From Bacteroidia bacterium (GTDB taxonomy: Bacteria; Bacteroidota; Bacteroidia; B-17B0; Aurantibacillaceae), in assembly GCA_016787445.1 (NCBI GenBank), contig JAEUTQ010000059.1, positions 1 through 56,642 of the forward strand: a DNA stretch of 56,642 nt, in the 5' to 3' direction. Of the stretch, positions 8,769 through 16,094 are shown piece by piece. Position numbers and translations under genes: made by a program. Below the pieces are notes generated by a model. It saw only the letters and a program-made list of their open reading frames with translations. It made no database searches and was not told the DNA's origin. Every line of letters starts with the position of its first letter. Positions within the stretch are counted from its first letter, which is position 1.

Positions 8769-9239
8769 ATGAAAGCGCAAATAGGTCAACAAGCCCCTGA
8801 TTTTAAACTCTTTAACACAAATAAGAAAGCTGTCAGCTTAAGTGAAATGAAAGGAAAAAACGTAGTTCTGTTGTTTTTCCCATTGGCCTTTACAAGCACC
8901 TGCACGGCAGAACTCTGTTCAACCCGCGACGATTTAAGTTTTTATAATATCATGAATGCAGAGGTTTTCGGAATATCTATCGACTCATTATTTACCTTAA
9001 AGAAATTTAAAGAAGAATTGAACTTGAATTTCGAATTGTTGAGTGACTTTAATAAGGAAGCTTCACTCGCTTACGATTCGTTGTATGAAAGTTTTGTTTT
9101 CGATATGAAAGGCGTTGGAAAGCGTTCGGCTTTTGTAATTGATAAGAATGGAATTATTCAGTATGCTGAGGTTTTAGAAGATGCAGGTAAGGTTCCGGAT
9201 TTCACAGCCATTAAAAATTGCCTGTCTAATTTAAAATAA
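8769..9239 (+). CDS. Peroxiredoxin of the AhpE/BCP-like group
   Basis: This 156-residue protein has the thioredoxin-fold peroxiredoxin core. The active-site segment [15 protein letters not shown] places the peroxidatic cysteine at 45 and a second cysteine at 50, a spacing used for intramolecular resolution in some BCP/PrxQ enzymes. The PLAFTS wording is closer to AhpE. It is shorter than the 2-Cys enzyme and lacks that enzyme's C-terminal resolving cysteine, so the two divergent neighbours are different subfamilies and not a duplication. Its stop overlaps the rnhB start by one base (TAATG), suggesting translational coupling. Confidence 0.92.
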   Translation: MKAQIGQQAPDFKLFNTNKKAVSLSEMKGKNVVLLFFPLAFTSTCTAELCSTRDDLSFYNIMNAEVFGISIDSLFTLKKFKEELNLNFELLSDFNKEASLAYDSLYESFVFDMKGVGKRSAFVIDKNGIIQYAEVLEDAGKVPDFTAIKNCLSNLK

Positions 9240-9838
9240 TGCTTAAAGCGTATTTTGATAGGCATTTGATTGAAGCCGGTTGTGATGAAGCCGGAAGAGG
9301 TTGCTTAGCAGGTCCTGTTTTTGCGGCTGCTGTAATCTTACCTAAGGATTATAAAAACAAAATTTTAAACGACAGTAAACAACTTACCGATAAGGTTCGT
9401 TATGAATTGCGCCCAATTATTGAAAAGGAAGCCCTCGCTTTTGCGGTTGTTCAGGTTAGTAACAGTGAAATTGATGAGATAAATATTTTAAACGCATCCA
9501 TTACGGGCATGCAAAGAGCTGTTTCCCAATTAAAAATTCGTCCCGAACTTTTATTAATTGACGGAAACCGTTTTAAGCCCTACGACAACATCCCGCATCA
9601 ATGCATTATTAAGGGAGATGCAAAATTCCTTAGCATTGCGGCCGCCAGCATATTAGCTAAAACTTACCGCGATGATTTTATGAAAGAGGCCGCTGTAAAA
9701 TATCCGGGTTATGCCTGGGAAAAAAACATGGGCTATCCAACAAAAGAACATCGTGAAGGCATCAAAAAACTCGGACCAACACCTCTGCACCGAACGTCAT
9801 TTCGCCTCTTGCCCGATCAATTGGAACTCGAATTCTGA
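9239..9838 (+). CDS. rnhB: Ribonuclease HII
   Basis: This 199-residue enzyme cleaves RNA in RNA-DNA hybrids and removes single ribonucleotides from DNA. The DEAGRG motif gives D16 and E17, LLIDGN gives D108, and [13 protein letters not shown] supplies the last acidic residue near D145. All are expected metal ligands. Length is normal for the family. It starts at an ATG sharing one base with the stop of the upstream peroxiredoxin, so the two are probably a two-gene operon. Confidence 0.97.
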   Translation: MLKAYFDRHLIEAGCDEAGRGCLAGPVFAAAVILPKDYKNKILNDSKQLTDKVRYELRPIIEKEALAFAVVQVSNSEIDEINILNASITGMQRAVSQLKIRPELLLIDGNRFKPYDNIPHQCIIKGDAKFLSIAAASILAKTYRDDFMKEAAVKYPGYAWEKNMGYPTKEHREGIKKLGPTPLHRTSFRLLPDQLELEF

Positions 9839-9924
9839 CAATTCACAGTGTCGGTTTAATAAGTACATGTTTTTACGCGAAAATCAAGCGCGCTATCCAT
9901 TAACTTAGATAGCTACTGTTTGAT

Positions 9925-12534
9925 TTGAAAAAGTTTAAAACTATCTTTTTTTATGTGTTTGTTGCTGCCGGTTTAAGCGCGGCAGTGTGGGGTTATTTTT
10001 ATTTAAAGCAAAATAAAAAACCGGCCCTGAACGCACTGGATGTTTTGCCGCACGATGCAGTTTGTTTAGTAGAAGTGTCAGGATTTCATGAATTAACCAA
10101 CAAGCTGATTAATCAAAATTTAATTTGGAACAGCTTAATTAATATCAAGCAAATTAAATCCATTGAATCACAAATTTCATATTTCGATTCGTTAACCACA
10201 CAAGTAGAAAATTTTAAGGAGTTTTTCCGTGGCCGTAAAATAAACCTAGGCTTCTATAACGAAAACCAAAGTCTACGTTTATTAATGACGTTTAATTTAC
10301 AGGAGCTGGCACAAGAGGAAGAGTTTCAAGATATATTGAAAACGAATTTTAAATGCGAAGCAGGCACGGAAGGACAGCTGGAATTTTGGAAAGATCGTTT
10401 ACGTTATACCATACAAGTTTCAAATGGCGTAGTTGCAATTTCGGAGAGTGAGGCGTTGGTAAAAAAATGTTTTAATGCAGGGGAGAAAAAATTAAGTAAG
10501 GAGATTAAATTTATTCAACTGCGTAAAAATTTGGATGAGGATGATTTATGCAATGTTTATTTTAATTATGACTTACTTAAAAAGAGTCATCTTAAAATCA
10601 ATACGGATCAGATTGCCTTAACAGGTGTATCTGTCGCTAAGTTGGAAGTTACACCGGAGGCAATTGTTGCCAATGGATTTAATGATGCAGACACTTCTTC
10701 ATTCTTAAATGCCTTGAGCGGACAACCGGCAAAGTCGGGAGATTTTTTCTCGATATTACCCTTTAATCTTTTATCCTATAAAGCTACCGCCATCAGCAAT
10801 TATCCCTTATTAAGGGAAAAGTTAAAAGTGGAATCAAACGCAATGTATTGGAAACAGGCAAATGACAGCGCATTGTTTAATGTGGAAAGACAATTAGCAG
10901 AAAATATCAATGAGGTAGTGGTTGAATGTGAGTACGCTTTAAATGCCAACACCGAAAAAGCCTTGGTTATTCAAATCAAAGATTCAGCGCGAGTGAATGA
11001 AGTCTTAAATTATTTGTCGGATAGCGTTATGAATTATCAGGGGCTCAGAAATTTTAAATTGCGCGACAGCATCAGCGATTTCAATAGGGAATTTTTTGGT
11101 GATTTGTATGAAGCTAAAGCGCAATTCGCATTCGCCTATTCTAATTATTTGATAATTTCAGAGAGTTTACAGGGTCATTTGTTTTACATGAGTTCGGTTC
11201 TAAATAATTCTTCCGCTTCGCAAAATGAAGTGTTCATGAATTATGCGAAAGAAAATTTATTGGTAGATTTTAATTATCAGGTTTATTGTAACATCAATAA
11301 ACAAACTTCTAAGGCAAAAGATTTGTTTACATTTTTATCCGACAGTGATTTAGTGTATATGAAAAAGGTGAGCGATTATAGCATGAATATCACTAACTAT
11401 AAAAATCTCCTTCAATTCAGAACGGCAGCGAGGTATCAGATTACTTCCACTAATAAGGATTCTCCAGGTTTATGGACCTGTGAAGTAGATACACTGATTA
11501 CTTCCGGCATTTCATCATTTGTAAACCATAAATCAAGTCAGAATGAATTGTTGTTTCAAGACGCGAAGAATAATTTGTATTTAACCAGTGCCACTGGAAA
11601 TATTATCTGGAAGAAAAATATCGGCGAAAAAAGTCTTTCTCCATTTTACACGGTAGATGCCTTTAAAAACAATAAGTATCAGATATTATTTAATACAAGT
11701 ACGCATTTGCACTTAATTGATAGGAATGGAAATTATGTGCCGGGTTATCCACTTAAGTTACCTGCTTCTGCAACCAATCCATTGTCGTTACAAGATTACG
11801 ATAAAACCAAAGATTACAGAATCATCATCGCCTGTGCCGATAATAAAATTTATAATTATTATATCAATGGAACTAAAAATGATAAATTCACGCCTATCCG
11901 AACAGAGCATCCGGTTTATTTACCGGTGAAGTATGTTAAGGTTGGGGCAAGCGACTATTTAATAACCAATGATTCAGAAGGGAAAATTTATGTTTACAGT
12001 AGGAGAGGAGAAGGCAGAATTGATTTGTCGAATAAATTAATCACAAACAGCAGCGATTATTTCATTGATGCAGCAAACAATATTCAAAACACAAGTCTTA
12101 TTTATTTCGATGATAAAAACAGTTTATTGGAAAAGGTGAGTCTGGAGGATAAAAAAGACATTGCCAAGTTAAATGCTGATTTCGAAAACCCAAGTTATTT
12201 TTTCGAGCTGATTGATGATGATAAGAAAACAGATATTGTAATCGTTGACAAATCAAAACTTATTTGTTATGATTTGATGGGGAATGAGTTATTCAGACAC
12301 GAAACCGCTGATGAGGCTTTTACAACCGGCACGTATTATTATGATACGGACGGAATGTATTTCTTCATTAATACAATAAACGGCAATCTTGAAATTGTTC
12401 AGGCGGGATTAAAAAAAGTTGTCAAGCGAATAAAGGCAAGCGGCAAGCCACTTGTATTTGATTTATTTAAAGACGGTAAGAAATATTTACTCGTTACCGA
12501 CAACAACACTTTAAAATGTGTATTGCTAAAGTAG
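9925..12534 (+). CDS. Large membrane-anchored protein with C-terminal propeller-like repeats, TTG start
   Basis: The product is 869 residues. A TTG at 9925 is the only plausible start: an in-frame TAG lies at 9910, and the next methionine is past residue 100, well after the N-terminal membrane helix (residues about 6-26). The exported part has a domain of about 500 residues that begins LDVLPHDAVCLVEVSGFHEL. It resembles DUF3352-type proteins, although that assignment is from pattern memory. A C-terminal third of repeated strands follows (NLYLTSATGNIIWKK, LHLIDRNGNYVPGYP, KIYVYSRRGEGRID, KLICYDLMGNELF), as in PQQ/WD-like beta-propellers. The role is unknown. It is convergent with purM, with one base between the stops. 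Confidence 0.82.
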   Translation: MKKFKTIFFYVFVAAGLSAAVWGYFYLKQNKKPALNALDVLPHDAVCLVEVSGFHELTNKLINQNLIWNSLINIKQIKSIESQISYFDSLTTQVENFKEFFRGRKINLGFYNENQSLRLLMTFNLQELAQEEEFQDILKTNFKCEAGTEGQLEFWKDRLRYTIQVSNGVVAISESEALVKKCFNAGEKKLSKEIKFIQLRKNLDEDDLCNVYFNYDLLKKSHLKINTDQIALTGVSVAKLEVTPEAIVANGFNDADTSSFLNALSGQPAKSGDFFSILPFNLLSYKATAISNYPLLREKLKVESNAMYWKQANDSALFNVERQLAENINEVVVECEYALNANTEKALVIQIKDSARVNEVLNYLSDSVMNYQGLRNFKLRDSISDFNREFFGDLYEAKAQFAFAYSNYLIISESLQGHLFYMSSVLNNSSASQNEVFMNYAKENLLVDFNYQVYCNINKQTSKAKDLFTFLSDSDLVYMKKVSDYSMNITNYKNLLQFRTAARYQITSTNKDSPGLWTCEVDTLITSGISSFVNHKSSQNELLFQDAKNNLYLTSATGNIIWKKNIGEKSLSPFYTVDAFKNNKYQILFNTSTHLHLIDRNGNYVPGYPLKLPASATNPLSLQDYDKTKDYRIIIACADNKIYNYYINGTKNDKFTPIRTEHPVYLPVKYVKVGASDYLITNDSEGKIYVYSRRGEGRIDLSNKLITNSSDYFIDAANNIQNTSLIYFDDKNSLLEKVSLEDKKDIAKLNADFENPSYFFELIDDDKKTDIVIVDKSKLICYDLMGNELFRHETADEAFTTGTYYYDTDGMYFFINTINGNLEIVQAGLKKVVKRIKASGKPLVFDLFKDGKKYLLVTDNNTLKCVLLK

Positions 12535-12535
12535 T

Positions 12536-13738
12536 TTAGTATTCAAAAACACCAAACTCGGATTTTACCGTAACGTGTTTGCCTTCACCTTTCTCAACGC
12601 GACCGATAATTTTAGCATCTACATTAAAAGACTTTGAAATTTTAATAATGTCGTTTGCTAAGTTTTCAGGCACATAAATTTCCATACGATGCCCCATGTT
12701 AAACACCTTGTACATTTCTTTGTAATCTGTTTCGCTCTGTTGGTGAATGGTTTTAAATAATGGAGGCACATCAAATAAATCATCTTTTATAACATGCAAA
12801 CCATCATTTAAAAAATGAAGCACTTTGGTTTGTGCCCCACCGCTGCAATGTACAAGTCCGTTTATTTGACCTGCAAATTGATTTAGAACAGCTTTAATTA
12901 CGGGAGCGTAAGTACGGGTAGGCGATAGTACTAATTTCGCGGCATCAATCATTTCCATTGTTTGCTTACCGTTAGATTCTGTATAGCTCACTTCAATTTT
13001 GTCGGTAAGGTTTAAACCTCCTGTATACACCACTTCTTTTGGTAGTGCATTATCGTAAGTTTCAGGAAACTTTTGCGCAACTGCTTTTCCAAATACATCG
13101 TGGCGAGCGCTGGTTAAACCATTACTGCCCATACCTCCATTGTATTCGTTTTCGTAAGTTGCTTTTCCGTAAGAGGCAAGTCCGATAATAACATCACCGG
13201 CTTTTATATTATCATTGGAAACAACAGCGTTACGTTTCATGCGACAAACCACGGTGCTGTCTACTATAATCGTTCTAACTAAATCGCCCACATCAGCAGT
13301 TTCACCGCCTGTAGAATGAATACTGATGCCATTGTTGCGCAACATTTCTAAAACATCTTCGGTACCATTAATGATGGCAGAAATAACTTCGCCTGGAATC
13401 AGATTTTTATTACGCCCGATTGTAGAGGAAAGTAAAATATTATCTGTTGCACCTGCACAAATCAAATCATCTACATTCATGATGACTGCATCTTGTGCAA
13501 TGCCTTTCCATACATTTAAATCGCCGGTTTCTTTCCAATAAGCATAGGCCAAAGAAGATTTGGTGCCGGCGCCATCGGCATGCATGATCACACAATGCTC
13601 TTCACTGCCGCTTAAAAAGTCGGGAACCACCTTGCAAAATGCCTTTGGAAAAAGTCCTTTATCCAAATTAGCAATCGCTTTATGAACATCTTCTTTGGAG
13701 GCCGAAACCCCACGTAAATTGTATTTAGAATCGGACAT
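12536..13738 (-). CDS. purM: Phosphoribosylformylglycinamidine cyclo-ligase (AIR synthetase)
   Basis: This 400-residue enzyme makes aminoimidazole ribotide from FGAM with ATP in de novo purine synthesis, in the cytosol. It has the PurM/SelD fold motifs: HADGAGTKSSLAY near the N-terminus, DAVIMNVDDLICAGA in the nucleotide site, and STGGETADVGD. It is longer than the roughly 345-residue E. coli enzyme, as other Bacteroidota forms are. No other purine gene lies nearby. The 235-base upstream region contains a perfect TAnnTTTG on its own strand and the promoter of the divergent gene. Confidence 0.95.
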   Translation of the reverse strand: MSDSKYNLRGVSASKEDVHKAIANLDKGLFPKAFCKVVPDFLSGSEEHCVIMHADGAGTKSSLAYAYWKETGDLNVWKGIAQDAVIMNVDDLICAGATDNILLSSTIGRNKNLIPGEVISAIINGTEDVLEMLRNNGISIHSTGGETADVGDLVRTIIVDSTVVCRMKRNAVVSNDNIKAGDVIIGLASYGKATYENEYNGGMGSNGLTSARHDVFGKAVAQKFPETYDNALPKEVVYTGGLNLTDKIEVSYTESNGKQTMEMIDAAKLVLSPTRTYAPVIKAVLNQFAGQINGLVHCSGGAQTKVLHFLNDGLHVIKDDLFDVPPLFKTIHQQSETDYKEMYKVFNMGHRMEIYVPENLANDIIKISKSFNVDAKIIGRVEKGEGKHVTVKSEFGVFEY

Positions 13739-13819
13739 TTTCCTACTATTTTATAAAAATCTGAATATCAATAAAATAACAAACCCGAGCCAGTTATTGG
13801 AGCTGTAATTTATTGAGCT

Positions 13820-13827
13820 CAAAAGTA
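13820..13827 (-). promoter_or_regulatory. Candidate -7 element for purM
   Basis: Read on the minus strand this is TACTTTTG, a perfect match to the Bacteroidota -7 consensus TAnnTTTG, 82 bases upstream of the purM ATG. I see no clear -33 TTTG at the usual distance, so the call is modest. Confidence 0.35.
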
Positions 13828-13901
13828 AACAAATACTATGAATTTCGATAGATAAATGCATTTAGTAGCTTTATTAACCAAGTACCCAATTTTTACTAAC
13901 A

Positions 13902-13935
13902 TTTGTTGTTTTTTACTGTTATCGTACTAAATTTG
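13902..13935 (+). promoter_or_regulatory. Bacteroidota-type promoter for the secreted protein-mqnA pair
   Basis: TTTG at 13902-13905 and a perfect -7 TAAATTTG at 13928-13935 are separated by 22 bases, within the range known for Bacteroidota sigma-A promoters. Transcription would begin around 13942, giving a leader of about 30 bases before the ATG at 13974. Confidence 0.6.
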
Positions 13936-13973
13936 ATAACTACTTTTTGTAGAGTAGATTAAGTCATTGAAAA

Positions 13974-14408
13974 ATGTTTTTAAGAAGACTCACATATCTT
14001 TTTGCTTCTCTGGTTCTGGTGATTGGCCTGTATAGTTTTAAACCTAGGACTTCTTATGCGAATGCTGCAAATCAGCAAATTCATGGCGATACTTTAAAAA
14101 CTGACGGTTCTGTTAAGCAATCGAAACTCGACATCGATGAAGGTATTAAGTGCACACGCTCTCAACTTTTGGAACGTGAATTTTCCGCAACAGGAGCGAA
14201 TAAATACGGTGAAATTTTACGTATCACTTTTCAGGATTTAGAGCGCGGAGCACGCGAAATTATTTTCCAGAAAAAATTAATGGAAAATGATAACGTGAAA
14301 TTTTTCATGCCAAATGATTTGATTAAAGAAGCTAATACAGCTGTACTTATCGTCATGAAGGGCGATAAAATGTATTTCAAAAAGATTGATCTAATCGACG
14401 AAGAATAA
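13974..14408 (+). CDS. Small exported hypothetical protein upstream of mqnA
   Basis: The product is 144 residues with an N-terminal hydrophobic signal (about 8-24, LFASLVLVIGLYSF). The mature part is charged, with one compact region YGEILRITFQDLERGAREII and a C-terminal strand pair MKGDKMYFKKIDL. I do not recognise the family. The TAA at 14406-14408 is in the same frame as mqnA, and the frame is open from that TAA onward. The two proteins therefore follow each other head to tail in one frame. A good promoter lies directly upstream. Confidence 0.75.
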   Translation: MFLRRLTYLFASLVLVIGLYSFKPRTSYANAANQQIHGDTLKTDGSVKQSKLDIDEGIKCTRSQLLEREFSATGANKYGEILRITFQDLERGAREIIFQKKLMENDNVKFFMPNDLIKEANTAVLIVMKGDKMYFKKIDLIDEE

Positions 14409-14423
14409 TTTCTTCCTGTTCTT

Positions 14424-15170
14424 ATTAAAACCAAAATTTCTATAGTCAGCTATTTTAATACTCTGCCATTCAGGTATGGGTTAAAAAATTCTCAGCTGAT
14501 CGATCAAATAGATTTGCAGGAGGATATCCCGAGTATTTGCGCGCAGAAACTAAAATTCAAACAGGTAGAAATCGGTTTAGTGCCGGTAGCTTTACTGCCG
14601 GAGTTGGAAAATTTTAAAGTGATTACCGACTACTGTATTGGCGCGAATGGAAAGGTGGATAGCGTTAAGCTTTACAGTATGGTTCCATTAAACGAGATTA
14701 AAACAGTTATCCTCGATTATCAGTCTAAGTCTTCCGTAACACTCACGAAAGTTTTAAATAAGTTTTATTGGAAAACAAATTTTCAATTTGAAGATGCAAT
14801 TCCGGGCTACGAGCAATTTGTGAGTGGCAATACAGCCGCTGTTGTGATCGGTGATCGCACCTTTGCTTTAAATGGAAATTATAAGTTTGAATACGATTTA
14901 GCGGAAGAATGGAAGAACTTTACGGGTTTACCATTTGTATTCGCAGCATGGGTGAGCACCGGCGAAACAAACCCTGTTTTTATAATGGAGTTTAATGAAG
15001 TTTTAAAGTCAGGTGTCAATAACATTGATAATGCGTTAAAGAATTCTTCGCATCATTTCTCTGAAAAGTTTAATGCTGAAGATTACTTAAAGAATAAAAT
15101 TGATTTTAATCTGGATGACAGAAAGAAAATTGCGTTAGAGATGTTTTTGAATTACATCAGGCAATTATAA
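14424..15170 (+). CDS. mqnA: Chorismate dehydratase MqnA (futalosine menaquinone pathway), probable ATT start
   Basis: MqnA removes water from chorismate to give 3-[(1-carboxyvinyl)oxy]benzoate, the entry step to menaquinone by the futalosine route. The family signature is clear: KISIVSYFNTLPFRYGLK at the N-terminus, LGLVPVALLP-like EIGLVPVALLPEL, DYCIGANGKVDSV, YQSKSSVTLTKVL, IGDRTFAL, and DLAEEWKNFTGLPFVFAAW. No ATG, GTG or TTG exists between the upstream in-frame TAA (14406) and that conserved N-terminus. The first ordinary start, TTG at 14514, would remove about 30 residues including the SYxNxxP motif. An ATT at 14424 gives (M)KTKISIVSY, 248 residues, which matches family length. It is convergent with the lipid kinase, and the two stops abut in TTATAA. 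Confidence 0.88.
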   Translation: MKTKISIVSYFNTLPFRYGLKNSQLIDQIDLQEDIPSICAQKLKFKQVEIGLVPVALLPELENFKVITDYCIGANGKVDSVKLYSMVPLNEIKTVILDYQSKSSVTLTKVLNKFYWKTNFQFEDAIPGYEQFVSGNTAAVVIGDRTFALNGNYKFEYDLAEEWKNFTGLPFVFAAWVSTGETNPVFIMEFNEVLKSGVNNIDNALKNSSHHFSEKFNAEDYLKNKIDFNLDDRKKIALEMFLNYIRQL

Positions 15171-16055
15171 ACACGGTGCTGCTTCCCCAATTATTACTTT
15201 AAGCGAATTCGGCTGTAACTTATAGATTAATTTTTCGCTTTGTTCATTCGGCTCTCCATCATAGTGAATCGTGCCGTTTTTCGTTCGGGTAATAATTAGC
15301 TCGTTACAGAGGTAAGTTTCAATGAATTTGCTTTTATCAGCTTTGCCAAAAAGAATTTTAAGTAAGGTGCCTATACCTAGAAATACATTGAATGGTTTTG
15401 TGATCACAACATGAAACAATCCATCGTTTAGTTTAGCTTTTGGCGCAATGTAAAAATCATTTCCGAACTGACCGGCATTTGCTACGGTGATGAAAAATGC
15501 CTTACGTTTTAACACAAGTCCATTCATTTCAATGCTATATTCTTCAGGAGTGTAACTTAGATATTCTTTTATTACCAATTTAATATAGGTTTTTAATCCC
15601 CTTGTTTTTAAGTTGGCAAATAAATTTCCAATATGCGCATCAAATCCTACACCGCTTGTACAGAAGAAGGGAATATTATTAACGACTCCGGTATCAATAG
15701 TTGCTGTTTTGTTTTCTAATAGTTGCTGTATGGCTTTTACTGTTTCAATTTTAATTCCTAATGATCTTGCAAGGCCATTTCCTGAACCAGTGGGAATAAT
15801 TCCTAAAACAATGGATGTATTTAAAATTGTTCTGGCTACTAAGTTTACCGAACCATCTCCGCCAACTGCTATTGCATGTGTATAATCGTTATTCTTTAAC
15901 TTAATTTCAATAGTACGAAACTCTTCCATGTTTCTCCAAAGTGCAATATCATACGGAATAGAAGAAGGAATAGTTTTTTCTATGATATCTATAATTGCAT
16001 CCGAGTTACGTTTTCCTGAATTCGGATTGACAATAAATAAATAACGCGCGCTCAT
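15165..16055 (-). CDS. Diacylglycerol/lipid kinase family protein (YegS/BmrU type)
   Basis: The product is 296 residues. It has the DAGK catalytic signature GGDGSVN (65-71) and the nucleotide loop PTGSGNGLAR (88-97), followed by the C-terminal beta-sandwich region with NDFYIAPKAKLNDG. Members phosphorylate diacylglycerol, sphingoid bases or related lipids with ATP at the inner membrane. The substrate cannot be told from sequence. The start codon lies seven bases after the stem of the metalloprotease terminator and only a base or two after its U-tract, so it needs either its own promoter inside the upstream gene or terminator read-through. Confidence 0.92.
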   Translation of the reverse strand: MSARYLFIVNPNSGKRNSDAIIDIIEKTIPSSIPYDIALWRNMEEFRTIEIKLKNNDYTHAIAVGGDGSVNLVARTILNTSIVLGIIPTGSGNGLARSLGIKIETVKAIQQLLENKTATIDTGVVNNIPFFCTSGVGFDAHIGNLFANLKTRGLKTYIKLVIKEYLSYTPEEYSIEMNGLVLKRKAFFITVANAGQFGNDFYIAPKAKLNDGLFHVVITKPFNVFLGIGTLLKILFGKADKSKFIETYLCNELIITRTKNGTIHYDGEPNEQSEKLIYKLQPNSLKVIIGEAAPCL

Positions 16056-16063
16056 ACAAAAAA

Positions 16064-16087
16064 ATAAGCCGCTGTTATACGGCTTAT
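16064..16087 (-). terminator. Rho-independent terminator after the metalloprotease
   Basis: An eight-base-pair stem, ATAAGCCG (16064-16071) with CGGCTTAT (16080-16087), has an eight-base loop and a minus-strand T-tract running to about 16057. It occupies nearly the whole gap between the metalloprotease stop and the lipid kinase start. Confidence 0.85.
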
Positions 16088-16094
16088 CTAAATA

